A stretch of DNA of 64,000 nucleotides from UBA4416 sp036676295 (GTDB lineage: Bacteria > Bacteroidota > Bacteroidia > B-17B0 > Aurantibacillaceae), in NCBI GenBank assembly GCA_036676295.1, contig JAKFDE010000016.1, positions 124,001 through 188,000 of the forward strand, written 5' to 3'. The notes under the pieces are model-generated. The model saw nothing but the letters and a program-made list of their open reading frames with translations, was not told where the DNA came from and did no database searches. A program made the translations under genes and the position numbers. Below, one piece after another: positions 53,560 through 62,856 of this stretch. The number at the start of each line of letters is the position of its first letter. Within the stretch, counting starts at the first letter, position 1.

Positions 53560-53597
53560 GGACAACTAACATTCAAAAACAATAACTAAGAAAACGA

Positions 53598-53628
53598 AAA
53601 TGACCCCATGACCGGCATGAGGCTTTTA
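53598..53628 (-). terminator. Possible terminator after LamG1
   Basis: CCTCATG/CATGGGG (one G-T pair) forms a short stem just after the LamG1 stop codon; T-rich sequence follows on the minus strand. Confidence 0.45.
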
Positions 53629-53645
53629 ACAAATTACTAAATATT

Positions 53646-54590
53646 TTAGTGAGCAATGATCACTTTTTGTTTGATGGATCTTCCTACCAAAAAGTAAATT
53701 CCGTTTTGTAACTGATTTACTTTATAGCTAAAATTATTGTTGCCGTTCAATTCGATCGTTTCTATAACTTGTCCTAATTCGTTAATTAGATTTACAACAT
53801 CTGCATTTTGAGATTTAATCATAAACTCACCATTGCTTGGGTTAGGAAAAACAGAAGCTGAGTTTTTATCCAATGTATTTTCGATCACTCCAACAGTAGC
53901 AGGATTTGGTTCGTTGAATAAAGTTGTAACCTCCGCACCGGTTAAAACACGGTCATAAATTTTCACATCATCAATAACTCCATGAAATAGTCTATATGAT
54001 GGGGATTGAGCACCTATTAAAAAATTAACGGGAGTACTAACAGATACAGTATGAGAAGATAAAGCACTATTTGTAGTTAAGGTGCTATTAAAATAAACCT
54101 GATGAACCCCATTTGAAGCCCAAGTAAAAACAACATGTACCCAATCGCTTACATTAAAAGTTGAAGGATCTGAAGTGCCATTATTGCCTGGCCCTGCAGA
54201 TGCCCATGCTACATGTGTACCATTAGTTGCAAGAAAAAAATGTTCGCTTAAAGTCGTATTATTCCATTTAGCGGTTATTACTTCATATTGATTAGCAATT
54301 GTAGATCTTTGAAACCAAGCTGAAATAGAATAAGCCGTTGTTAAGTTTTGGATGGATGTTCCATTTCCACAATCAATATAATCATTACCGTCAAATGAAT
54401 ATGCTTTATTGGCATTCCCAAATCTATCCGCTGTTAATGTTGCACCATTCACTATACCATTATTTGTACCTGCTTCATCATTAGCATTGCCATTATTAAA
54501 TGAATAGTTAGCAACCAATCCAGAAGTTACCTGTGATTGAGATAAAAATGAAGTAAAAATTGCAGTTGTTAAAAGTAGTTGTTTTATCAT
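53646..54590 (-). CDS. LamG-domain surface protein with type IX sorting domain (LamG1)
   Basis: A 314-residue exported protein. It has a signal peptide (MIKQLLLTTAIFTSFLSQSQ), a LamG/concanavalin-like domain (about 25-225, with AYSFDGNDYIDCGNG and the closing DDVKIYDRVLTGAEV) and a C-terminal type A sorting domain (about 245-314, SVFPNPSNGEFMIKS to KQKVI). Such domains send proteins through the type IX system to the cell surface, where LamG folds bind sugars or proteins. The -7 element at 54606-54613 lies inside the longer frame, so the true start is 54590. It is a paralogue of the next gene upstream. Confidence 0.88.
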   Translation of the reverse strand: MIKQLLLTTAIFTSFLSQSQVTSGLVANYSFNNGNANDEAGTNNGIVNGATLTADRFGNANKAYSFDGNDYIDCGNGTSIQNLTTAYSISAWFQRSTIANQYEVITAKWNNTTLSEHFFLATNGTHVAWASAGPGNNGTSDPSTFNVSDWVHVVFTWASNGVHQVYFNSTLTTNSALSSHTVSVSTPVNFLIGAQSPSYRLFHGVIDDVKIYDRVLTGAEVTTLFNEPNPATVGVIENTLDKNSASVFPNPSNGEFMIKSQNADVVNLINELGQVIETIELNGNNNFSYKVNQLQNGIYFLVGRSIKQKVIIAH

Positions 54591-54605
54591 ATATATAATT
54601 TTCAC

Positions 54606-54673
54606 CAAACATACTATAAACGGCACTCAATAATATTTCAAATTTCACTAACAGCCTGATTTAATTCACGAAC
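54606..54673 (-). promoter_or_regulatory. LytTR-type direct repeats and -7 element of LamG1
   Basis: GTTCGTGAAT (54664-54673, minus) and GTTAGTGAAA (54643-54652) are 21 bases apart. TATGTTTG (54606-54613) ends at position 68. The leader is about 11 nt. Confidence 0.7.
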
Positions 54674-54689
54674 GGCAATTAACATGATA

Positions 54690-54720
54690 AAAAGTCGTTA
54701 GCTAAATAGCTAAGGACTTT
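54690..54720 (-). terminator. Terminator after LamG2
   Basis: The stem AAAGTCNTTAGCT/AGCTAANGACTTT has a single mismatch and a 4-base loop; on the minus strand it is followed by T5. Confidence 0.82.
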
Positions 54721-54740
54721 AATGAAAAATGCTTTAAATA

Positions 54741-55706
54741 TTATTTAGTAACGATTACCTTTTGTTTAATTGATCTTCCTACCAAAAAGTAAATTCCATT
54801 TTGCAAGTGATTTACTTTGTAGGTAAAATTATTTTGTTGATTTAATTCAACTGCCTCAATGATTTGGCCTAAGTCATTTACAATATTTACAACATCTGCT
54901 TTTTGAGATCGAATTGTAAACTCCCCATTGTTTGGGTTAGGGAAAACAGAAGCTATATTTTTCTCAAATGTGTTTTCATTTACCCCAACAGTAGCAGGAT
55001 CTGGTTCATTGAATAATATGGTGACTTCTGACGGAGTTATTGCCCGGTTGTAAATTCTTATGTCATCCAATAGTCCAACAAAAAATGATTGTGGGCCAAC
55101 TGATATGGAACCGAAAAATAAATCTGAAATTGCAGAAGTTGGAGTACCTGTGTTACAAGAATTAACCATATTACTATTAATGTAAGAATTCCAGGTTGTG
55201 CCATCATACGTCATTGTGAAATGATTCCAATTTGTTGCTGTTATGCTACTATTTACAAAAAAGGTATCAAGTCCATTCGCTGCATTTGAACAAATATTCC
55301 AGCTTGTACCATCATTTAAGGCAATGTCGTATGAACCATCTCCAAACCAATTGTATCCAACTGAAATTTGCTGATGCGGCTCTGTATTAAAAAAAGTTTG
55401 TCTGGATTGTGTTGCATTATCAGATTTATACCATAAAGAAATAGTAAAGTCATTTCCCGGGTAGAAAAAAGGATTATTTGTTCTTAAATAATCATCAATT
55501 CCATCAAGGAAAGCTGCTTTATTTGCATTACCAAATCTATCAGTCCCAAACGTTGCCCCATTTTGAGCACTTAGGTTGTTTGTTCCAACTTCATCATTAG
55601 CGTTACTATTATTAAAAGAGTATTTGGCAACTAAGCCTGAAGTAACCTGAGACTGCATTACACTTGAAATAGCAAGACTAACAGTAAATAGTATTTTTTT
55701 TATCAT
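54741..55706 (-). CDS. LamG-domain surface protein with type IX sorting domain (LamG2)
   Basis: A 321-residue exported protein: signal peptide (MIKKILFTVSLAISSVMQSQ), LamG-like domain (about 25-235, AAFLDGIDDYLRTNN to DDIRIYNRAITPSEV) and type A sorting domain (SVFPNPNNGEFTIRS to KQKVI). It shares the whole layout with LamG1, so the two arose by duplication. The LytTR-like repeats at 55760-55790 lie inside the longer open frame, which fixes the start at 55706. It should be displayed on the cell surface; the ligand is unknown. Confidence 0.88.
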   Translation of the reverse strand: MIKKILFTVSLAISSVMQSQVTSGLVAKYSFNNSNANDEVGTNNLSAQNGATFGTDRFGNANKAAFLDGIDDYLRTNNPFFYPGNDFTISLWYKSDNATQSRQTFFNTEPHQQISVGYNWFGDGSYDIALNDGTSWNICSNAANGLDTFFVNSSITATNWNHFTMTYDGTTWNSYINSNMVNSCNTGTPTSAISDLFFGSISVGPQSFFVGLLDDIRIYNRAITPSEVTILFNEPDPATVGVNENTFEKNIASVFPNPNNGEFTIRSQKADVVNIVNDLGQIIEAVELNQQNNFTYKVNHLQNGIYFLVGRSIKQKVIVTK

Positions 55707-55722
55707 ATGTTTAAGTTTTAAG

Positions 55723-55790
55723 CAAAAATGCGCAACTATAAACATAAAATCAGATCCCAATTCACGAACTGTAAAATATAATTCACGAAC
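55723..55790 (-). promoter_or_regulatory. LytTR-type direct repeats and -7 element of LamG2
   Basis: Two identical copies of GTTCGTGAAT (55781-55790 and 55760-55769 on the minus strand) start 21 bases apart, each preceded by AC(G/A). CATTTTTG (55723-55730) ends at position 68. The leader is about 12 nt. Confidence 0.78.
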
Positions 55791-55794
55791 CGTA

Positions 55795-56556
55795 TTAGAG
55801 AGAAATACGAAGGTCTTTCAAAAGAGTTTCAAACTCTTGTTTTCGATCCCTGGAAATGGAAACAGTAAAATCATTATCCATAAGAATCGTGTTTTCGCTG
55901 CGACTATACTTTTTAATATAGTTCACGTTAATGAAATACGAACGATGTGTTCTAAAGAAAAAAAATCGGTTAGAAAGAATATCCTCATAGAATTTCAATT
56001 TCTTACTTACCAGTAATTTTTGTCCGTTCTTTAGATAAAAAGTAACATAAGCTCCATCCGCTTCAAGCAAAACAATATCCACTATTTCAACAAAAGTCAA
56101 TCCGTCGCTCATTGACAAAGCAATCTTACGAATATCGCTGCCTTTGTAGGATTCTTTAAGTAATTCTATTTGTTCCTGCATTTGAGAATGCAGTTTTTTC
56201 TGTTTTAATTTTTCAACAGAGTTTTTCAATTGATCAATATCAATTGGTTTTAAAATGTAATCAACCGCTGATATTTCAAATGCCTTAATAGCATATTCGC
56301 TATAGGCTGTTACAAAAATAATATCAAAATCAATTTCTCTAAAAAAGCCAAGCAATTCAAAGCCATTATAATCAGGCATTTCAATATCCAAAAACACGAC
56401 ATCCGGTTTGTATTTATTGATGGCAATTACACCATCCGGTACATTTGAACAAGTAGCGTCAACTTGTATTTCGGGACAATAGTTTAATAACAATGAAGAA
56501 AGAGTATTTCTAGCTCTTTCTTCATCGTCAATAATTATGGCCTTGATATGATTCAT
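55795..56556 (-). CDS. LytTR-family response regulator
   Basis: A 253-residue regulator. The receiver domain (about 1-120) has the acidic pair in IIDDEERA, phospho-Asp in VVFLDIEMPDYNG (about residue 57), Thr/Ser in FVTAYSEYA and Lys in YILKPIDI. The LytTR DNA-binding domain (about 150-250) has VLLEADGAYVTFYLKNG and FFRTHRSYFINVNYIKKYSR. It probably receives phosphate from the propeller kinase encoded two genes upstream, and binds the 21-bp direct repeats found before four nearby genes, including its own operon. Confidence 0.92.
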   Translation of the reverse strand: MNHIKAIIIDDEERARNTLSSLLLNYCPEIQVDATCSNVPDGVIAINKYKPDVVFLDIEMPDYNGFELLGFFREIDFDIIFVTAYSEYAIKAFEISAVDYILKPIDIDQLKNSVEKLKQKKLHSQMQEQIELLKESYKGSDIRKIALSMSDGLTFVEIVDIVLLEADGAYVTFYLKNGQKLLVSKKLKFYEDILSNRFFFFRTHRSYFINVNYIKKYSRSENTILMDNDFTVSISRDRKQEFETLLKDLRISL

Positions 56557-56578
56557 TTATAAAAATAACAAAACTAAA

Positions 56579-57391
56579 CTATTTTTTTGTTCCTGTTGAT
56601 AGTTTGATCGTTTTATCTTTAACCATCTGCTCAGAAATAGCAAACAAAGTACCTTTAAGCGTAGTTGAATTTTTTTCGCACCAGGAAACTTTTTCTCCTA
56701 TTTTACAAGTAAACGTATGGCTTGAATTAGCTGCAATATGATAAACTGTTGGATCCATATCTTTTTTCACGTACATATCCTTTCCCATATCATTAAAAAC
56801 TGTCACGTAATTATAAGTACTTGTTTTATCGTCTGTTTTTTTATCACCTTGATTTGCGGCAGCACCTGCGGTAGTTTTTGGAGGTAAAGCAGCATTAATA
56901 GCTTTTGCTTTGGCAAAAAACTCTTTAGCCTCAGCATCATTATCAAAAAATAATTCTAAACCTTGTTTTCTATAAAGACCAAACTTTTTTAAACCGCATA
57001 ACATCTCTTCATACCAGTTTAATTGTTGGTTACCAACAGCATAAAAAGTAACAACACTAATTGTTTTTTCTCCTACTTTTTTAGGATAAAACGCTCTTTG
57101 AACCATCGCATCATTAAACAAAATATCACCGATAAAAAAATGGAATTTTTGAATCATGTAGATTGATTCGTCTGGATTTTTCTTGATACTAGTATAAATA
57201 ATAGAATCTTGTCGAATCGTTACAAACCCATCTAATCCTTTACTGTCAGGAACTTTATAACTAACAATTTTCTTTCCTTCTGCGGTAATTTTTTTTCCTT
57301 CGCATTCAAATACTTCGTTTTGAGCTTTTGTTTGATTTGATAGTGTAATTGAACACAAAGCAATAATTGCTAATTTGCTTAATTTAATCAT
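56579..57391 (-). CDS. Exported protein of unknown function, first gene of the LytTR operon
   Basis: A 270-residue exported protein. The signal peptide (MIKLSKLAIIALCSITLSNQTKA) is followed by a domain with many short strands (about 30-150), a Thr/Lys-rich linker (about 160-190) and a small C-terminal domain (about 195-265, YVTVFNDMGKDMYVKKDMDP). No family recognised. It lies 22 bases before the response regulator gene and so is probably in one transcript with it. The LytTR-type repeats and TACGTTTG upstream fix the start at 57391 with a leader of about 20 nt. It could be a periplasmic sensor accessory or a surface product. Confidence 0.72.
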   Translation of the reverse strand: MIKLSKLAIIALCSITLSNQTKAQNEVFECEGKKITAEGKKIVSYKVPDSKGLDGFVTIRQDSIIYTSIKKNPDESIYMIQKFHFFIGDILFNDAMVQRAFYPKKVGEKTISVVTFYAVGNQQLNWYEEMLCGLKKFGLYRKQGLELFFDNDAEAKEFFAKAKAINAALPPKTTAGAAANQGDKKTDDKTSTYNYVTVFNDMGKDMYVKKDMDPTVYHIAANSSHTFTCKIGEKVSWCEKNSTTLKGTLFAISEQMVKDKTIKLSTGTKK

Positions 57392-57415
57392 AGTTTGTTT
57401 TTTTAAATTATTCAG

Positions 57416-57483
57416 CAAACGTAGATTATCTTATATCAAAAAGCAGTTCAAAATACATGAACTGTATTAATTAGTTCACCAAC
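57416..57483 (-). promoter_or_regulatory. LytTR-type direct repeats and -7 element of the exported protein/regulator operon
   Basis: On the minus strand GTTGGTGAAC (57474-57483) and GTTCATGTAT (57453-57462) are 21 bases apart. TACGTTTG (57416-57423) is a perfect TAnnTTTG and ends at position 68. It implies autoregulation of the regulator. Confidence 0.72.
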
Positions 57484-57485
57484 CG

Positions 57486-60422
57486 TTAAATAGGAATAGA
57501 AATAATGACTTTTGTTCCTGAGGGCTTATCTTCATCGTATAGATCAATAATTTCGAAATTGTATTTTTTATTGTTGAATGAATTCAACAGATCCATTCTC
57601 TTATCAGTTGCCTGAGTGGCAAATGATTGGTGAGTTCTGGTATTTCTTGCTTTGATCTCTTCTGATTTTTTTCTACCAACACCATTATCAATCACTTCGC
57701 AAACCAAAACATCCTGAATTAATTTAAATTCAATACGCAAGTTTTTGTCTCCTTTTTTATGTAAAAGTCCATGTTTTAAGGCATTTTCTATAAATGGCTG
57801 TATGATCATAGGCGGAAGCAATAAATGATCAGTATCAAGGGTTTCATTTATTTTAATTTCGAATGTAAAGTCATTGCCAAACCGTAATTTCTCTAATTCT
57901 AAATAGGTATCCAAAATTTCAATCTCTCTCGATAAAGAAATTTCTTCTTTACCTGAAACATCTAAAATGTCGCGCATTAACATACTGAATTTATTGAGAT
58001 AAAAATTGGAGTTTTTAATATCATGCTTTAATATGAGATCTTGCAAGGAGTTTAAGGTGTTAAATAAAAAATGAGGGTTCATTTGTGATTTAAGTGCCGT
58101 TAACTGCGAAGCTGTTACTTTGTTTCTTAATTCGGCTCTGCGTTTAATAAACTTAATACGTATCATAAATAAAAGTGCCACAATACCTGACACAACAATG
58201 ATCATTAAAATATAAAACCACCAACGTTGCCAAAAAGGTGTTTTTATATGAAACATCATTACTTTTGTTTTCAAGCTTTCTACACCATCTTCATTCACTG
58301 CTTTTACTTCAAATCTAAAATCACCACTTGGTAAAGCCAAAAATTGAACCTGATTATTAACGGCAGTATTATATACCCAATTGGTATCTAATCCTATTAA
58401 ACGATATTTATATTTAAAATCACCTCTGGCTTTTAAGCATGCCGTATTAAATTCAATAGTGATCGTATTTTCATCATAATTTAAATTATTATTTTTTTCA
58501 TTTAATTGTATGGGATCATGATTGACATAAAAACCGGTTACCTCAATATTTGGACGAATTTGATTGATTGAATTTCGACTCGGTAATTTCAGTAAACCTT
58601 TATTAGTTGCCAAAAAAATAGATTCATTCCAAAATTCAATATCATTAATTTCTTTTGACACTACTCCATCCGAATAGTCATAAAATTCGGTCTCATCCGT
58701 TTTGTGATTAATTTTAGTTAAACCTGCTTCCGTAGCTATAAAAACATGATCGTTAACTATTTTAAAGCTTTTAATGGAATTTCCATGCAGGAACTTATTA
58801 TTATCATAATGCTTAGCTACTTCTTTATTCTTTAAAACATACAAACCTTCATTCACTGTACCAATCCATAATTGATCGTCTTTAAACATCAGTTTATTTG
58901 CGTGTACTGATTTATCAGATAATTTTATTTCCTCGATTTTACCTTCAGAATATTTAAACAAACCATCAATAGAAGCAAAATAAATAATTTTTGATTTTTC
59001 ATCGAGTGCCAATGCTCTGCAGCCTCTGTGATGAATCACAGAAGTTCTTTTACCTAAGTCAACATTTGGTATTTGATGAAACGAAGACAACACGCCAAAC
59101 ATACTTGAGGTCACAAAAAAGAGATCATCACCTATCCAACAAAAATCACGAAAATTATATGCGTTAAAAACTGTTTCTTTATTTTTTTCAATAAAAGATA
59201 AAGGTCCATGGGCTACATACAAACCTTCATCCTTTTCTTTAATTTTTTTAACGGTACGGTAAGAAACAGAACTTTGCTGAGGCAAAGGGGTAAAACTATT
59301 AGTTTGATCTAACTTCATAACAGAACCTGTATAAGTCCCTACCAGTAATTCGTTTTGAGTTGTTTTTAATAAAGCTGTAATATTATGATCTGAAAGGTTT
59401 GAACTTTGTTGGTCATATATTTTTAAGTCATAATCAGGAATCACATAAATGCCATTTTGCAAACTACTCACCCATAAATTACCTTCCCTATCCTGATAAA
59501 TACCGGATATTTTGTCATTATTTAATACAAATATGCTTTCTTCATCCAGTTTAAAATCTGCGTTTACTTTAACTATACCAGACGAAGTACACAGCCAATG
59601 ACGGTTTAAATTATCCTTACATACCTTATAGATCAAACCATCTTTAGTGAAAGGGAACAGTTTGTTTTTTTCTATGATTGTCTTATCTCTTATTTCAGAA
59701 ATAACATATTCTCTTTTTAAATTATCTTCCTCTAAAGCAATTAATCCTTTATCATAAGATTCAAACGCTGTTTTTTTATTTGGAGTATTGATCGACTCTA
59801 AAAAAACAATGTCATATTGCATCCCCTTCTTTTGAACAACACCAATACCATTACTTTGAGAACAAACATAGATCTCACCTAAAGCGTTTTTTTCTATCTC
59901 TTGCCAGTGTATACTATCTTTTTTAAAATCCAATTTGATAATTGAACTTAAGGGTCTACCACTAAGATCGAACACTTCGATACTTTTATCATTGGCTATC
60001 CAAATATGTTTTTCATCATCAATTGTGTATTGCGAATAAGAGACTATTTTATTTGAAATATCAATTACTAAAGACAATGAGTCTCCGTTTACTTTAAATA
60101 TTTGTCCTGAAAAATTTTGACACCAGATCGTTTTGTCCTTATCAATTTTAATCCCTGAAATACTTTTGCTGTTTTGTTTTTTTGAAGTAAACGCTTTGAA
60201 CTTTACACCATCATAACGATACAATCCTGCATCACAGCCTATCCAAATGTATCCAAAATTATCTTGTATGATCTGATAAACTTCGCTGGATGGCAAGCCA
60301 TTTTCTTCATTGATTTTATAGTAATAAGGCGTTTGAGCGACGGCTAAATCACTTTGACATAATACAATGAATACAAAAAGTATTTTTAAAAAATTATGTT
60401 TGAATAGCTTAACCAAAATCAA
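57486..60422 (-). CDS. Propeller-type LytS-like sensor histidine kinase
   Basis: A 978-residue membrane sensor. After the signal peptide come two seven-bladed-type propeller repeats (Reg_prop units such as NGLPSSEVYQIIQDNFGYIWIG and DREGNLWVSSLQNGIYVI, about 30-620) and a Y_Y_Y domain (about 650-745). A membrane helix (about 755-777) and a LytS-type kinase domain (His_kinase with QMNPHFLFNTLNSLQDLI and an ATPase with NGVGRKK) follow. It senses a periplasmic ligand and should phosphorylate the LytTR regulator two genes downstream. It resembles one-component hybrid sensors but lacks the fused receiver. Its own upstream gap has no matching repeats. Confidence 0.88.
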   Translation of the reverse strand: MILVKLFKHNFLKILFVFIVLCQSDLAVAQTPYYYKINEENGLPSSEVYQIIQDNFGYIWIGCDAGLYRYDGVKFKAFTSKKQNSKSISGIKIDKDKTIWCQNFSGQIFKVNGDSLSLVIDISNKIVSYSQYTIDDEKHIWIANDKSIEVFDLSGRPLSSIIKLDFKKDSIHWQEIEKNALGEIYVCSQSNGIGVVQKKGMQYDIVFLESINTPNKKTAFESYDKGLIALEEDNLKREYVISEIRDKTIIEKNKLFPFTKDGLIYKVCKDNLNRHWLCTSSGIVKVNADFKLDEESIFVLNNDKISGIYQDREGNLWVSSLQNGIYVIPDYDLKIYDQQSSNLSDHNITALLKTTQNELLVGTYTGSVMKLDQTNSFTPLPQQSSVSYRTVKKIKEKDEGLYVAHGPLSFIEKNKETVFNAYNFRDFCWIGDDLFFVTSSMFGVLSSFHQIPNVDLGKRTSVIHHRGCRALALDEKSKIIYFASIDGLFKYSEGKIEEIKLSDKSVHANKLMFKDDQLWIGTVNEGLYVLKNKEVAKHYDNNKFLHGNSIKSFKIVNDHVFIATEAGLTKINHKTDETEFYDYSDGVVSKEINDIEFWNESIFLATNKGLLKLPSRNSINQIRPNIEVTGFYVNHDPIQLNEKNNNLNYDENTITIEFNTACLKARGDFKYKYRLIGLDTNWVYNTAVNNQVQFLALPSGDFRFEVKAVNEDGVESLKTKVMMFHIKTPFWQRWWFYILMIIVVSGIVALLFMIRIKFIKRRAELRNKVTASQLTALKSQMNPHFLFNTLNSLQDLILKHDIKNSNFYLNKFSMLMRDILDVSGKEEISLSREIEILDTYLELEKLRFGNDFTFEIKINETLDTDHLLLPPMIIQPFIENALKHGLLHKKGDKNLRIEFKLIQDVLVCEVIDNGVGRKKSEEIKARNTRTHQSFATQATDKRMDLLNSFNNKKYNFEIIDLYDEDKPSGTKVIISIPI

Positions 60423-60474
60423 TGATATGTTCTTACTTACACGAATTTATAAATAAAAACGAATAAACATCTGT

Positions 60475-62838
60475 TTAGAACGTTAAGCGGTACTGAGGAA
60501 TAACGAAAAACTTTAATTGATAATCCGTTTTGATCGTTTGAGTATTCAGATCGTATTGTTGTTGAAATATATTATTGTGCTTCGTAACGTTTTGAATATC
60601 CACACTGATCTCGTGAGTAAAACGTTTGGTATTTAGTTTATAAGAAGGCTTCACATCTATTCTGAAATATGGATCGTATTGTGGCTGATACGCTACAGAG
60701 CCATCTCTCACTTGATCATTATACGCAATAGATGCAGCCAGATCGATCGGCACATAACGTTTACCACCGGCATAAGTTACTTTTACATCTAAAGCCAAAA
60801 TATGTTTTTCTTTAATTTTAAATTCTTTTCCGGCCAAAGCGTTAAACACATAATTTCCATTAAACGCCGTATTACGATAAACACCATCACTACCGGTATA
60901 TTTACTTTCAAATAAAGATGCGGTGATTAAAAAATAATAACCTTTGCTATAAAATTTTTCAAGAGTTAACTCAATCCCATAGTTCTCTCCTGTACCATTG
61001 TTTACCAAACTATCTACATTCGGACTTTCAAAATCTGCTCCCAGATTTGCTGTACTAAAATAATCCTTTCGTGTTTTTACAGGAATGCTATACAAATATT
61101 GGTAATACAATTCTGTTTTGATTCGCACACTATTAAATAAATTTACATCATAAGCCAAAACAGCATGCGCTGCTTTTGTAAAATCCAAATTACGATTGGT
61201 TTCCTTAACAACACCATTACCTAAGTTTGCTGTTGCAAAGTATACATACAAAGGTTGCACCTGACTATGCAGCCCAGCACCAAAACTCAATGATTGTTTT
61301 TTATTTAATTCATATTTCAATCCTATTCGAGGTTCAGGTGATCGAGAATTGTTTAGCAATAAATATTGATACGTGAATCCTGTGTTGACTGAAAATTTTT
61401 CGCTAAAGTGATGTTTCCATTGAATAAAGCCGCGGGTTAAAGCAGTTTGTCCGGTATAATTTCTCAAAGTCACAAAACCGGTTCCATAGCTATCAATACT
61501 ATCTACAAACGTGGTATTATACACATCTATATACACACCTGCATTAACGAAGTTACGTGAGTTAAACTTTTTATTGTAAGTAAAGTTGGCTGAATAACGA
61601 GTTGTATAGGACGTGTTACGATACTCAGGTCTTACGGTTACCGGACTTGTACTCGTGTCTACTCGATCTGCTCTAATAAAATTATATTGCCCCGATACAC
61701 CAATATTTGTTTTCAGGTATGAACTCGAATTAACTAAATACGTATGCGAAATACCTCCTGCTCCAACGTTTGAACGGAAATAAGTATCTCGTCCACTATA
61801 ACCATATAAATTATTATCTTTTGATTGCTGGCTTTGCAATAACTCTGCATAACTCAAACCACCAATGCCCCACACCGTAAACTTACCCGCTTTCTTTGTA
61901 GGCAAATCTACTTTAAACGTGAGATCCTGATATTGTGGCACCGCACTGCCTGTTCCAAAATCCAGACCAATGTATTTAAAAATAGATAAGGTGGAGTAAC
62001 GGTAATTAACCATAAACGATCCGTTCTTTTTCTTTTTACTAAAAGGTCCTTCTGCGCCAAGCTCAAATCCATTGAAACCAACCATTCCTAAAAATTCATA
62101 CTTCTCATTATTACCGGTACGCATTTTCAGGTCGAACACACCGGCTGTTGCATTCCCATAGTCTGCCGGAAAAGCTCCACTCATAAAATCAGAATTATCT
62201 AACGTATTATTATTTAAAATACTGATTGGTCCACCGGATGAACCCATACTCCCAAAGTGATTGGGATTAGGAATATCCAATCCATTCAATCGCCATAAAA
62301 TTCCTAAGGGAGAGTTTCCTCTGATGATGATATCATTTCTACTGTCGTTAGCACCGCTCACTCCCGCAAAATTAGCAGCCATACGAGCGGGATCTCCTCT
62401 GCTACCTGCATAACGATTTGCTTCTTCGGTACTAAATACACGCGAACTTACCGTGGCCATTTTATTATTGGTTTTGGTTTTATCGATCTCCGATGATACA
62501 ATAACTTCCTGACCTTGCACAGCATTTTCTTCCAACTCTACATTCAAAACCGTTTCTTTTCCGCTGGTTAATACAACCGTAGCAAATTTTTCTTTGTAAC
62601 TGATCAATGAAATTTTTAATTGTATACGTCCTAAACCAATATTCTCCAAACGAAATTTTCCATTTTCATCTGTAGTCGTTGCTTTGATAGGATCTGTATT
62701 TACGATACTAACTACTGCACCCGGCAAAGGACTCTGCGTTTGTTTATCCAATATCGTACCGCGAATGGTTTGAGTAAGTTCTTGAGAAAATAGAACCTGA
62801 GCAGAGAATACCAAAAAAAGGAAGTATATTTTTTGCAT
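60475..62838 (-). CDS. TonB-dependent receptor with carboxypeptidase-like extension
   Basis: A 787-residue outer-membrane receptor. A signal peptide (MQKIYFLFLVFSAQVLFSQ) is followed by a CarboxypepD_reg-like domain (about 22-105, IRGTILDKQTQSPLPGAVVSI), a plug domain (about 115-235, RGDPARMAANFAGVSGANDSRNDIIIRG) and a beta-barrel. It takes up a large substrate (siderophore, glycan or peptide) with TonB energy; no SusD partner is adjacent, so it is not a classic Sus pair. The start is placed at 62838. It lies 52 bases before the sensor kinase gene, so the two may be linked. Confidence 0.9.
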   Translation of the reverse strand: MQKIYFLFLVFSAQVLFSQELTQTIRGTILDKQTQSPLPGAVVSIVNTDPIKATTTDENGKFRLENIGLGRIQLKISLISYKEKFATVVLTSGKETVLNVELEENAVQGQEVIVSSEIDKTKTNNKMATVSSRVFSTEEANRYAGSRGDPARMAANFAGVSGANDSRNDIIIRGNSPLGILWRLNGLDIPNPNHFGSMGSSGGPISILNNNTLDNSDFMSGAFPADYGNATAGVFDLKMRTGNNEKYEFLGMVGFNGFELGAEGPFSKKKKNGSFMVNYRYSTLSIFKYIGLDFGTGSAVPQYQDLTFKVDLPTKKAGKFTVWGIGGLSYAELLQSQQSKDNNLYGYSGRDTYFRSNVGAGGISHTYLVNSSSYLKTNIGVSGQYNFIRADRVDTSTSPVTVRPEYRNTSYTTRYSANFTYNKKFNSRNFVNAGVYIDVYNTTFVDSIDSYGTGFVTLRNYTGQTALTRGFIQWKHHFSEKFSVNTGFTYQYLLLNNSRSPEPRIGLKYELNKKQSLSFGAGLHSQVQPLYVYFATANLGNGVVKETNRNLDFTKAAHAVLAYDVNLFNSVRIKTELYYQYLYSIPVKTRKDYFSTANLGADFESPNVDSLVNNGTGENYGIELTLEKFYSKGYYFLITASLFESKYTGSDGVYRNTAFNGNYVFNALAGKEFKIKEKHILALDVKVTYAGGKRYVPIDLAASIAYNDQVRDGSVAYQPQYDPYFRIDVKPSYKLNTKRFTHEISVDIQNVTKHNNIFQQQYDLNTQTIKTDYQLKFFVIPQYRLTF

Positions 62839-62856
62839 AGATCTTATCAAACTAAA

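Noticed and set aside
60441..60464. Two ACGAAT copies before the sensor kinase gene as a LytTR site
   Set aside because: Their period is 18 bases, not 21, and no -7 element fits the position-68 rule.
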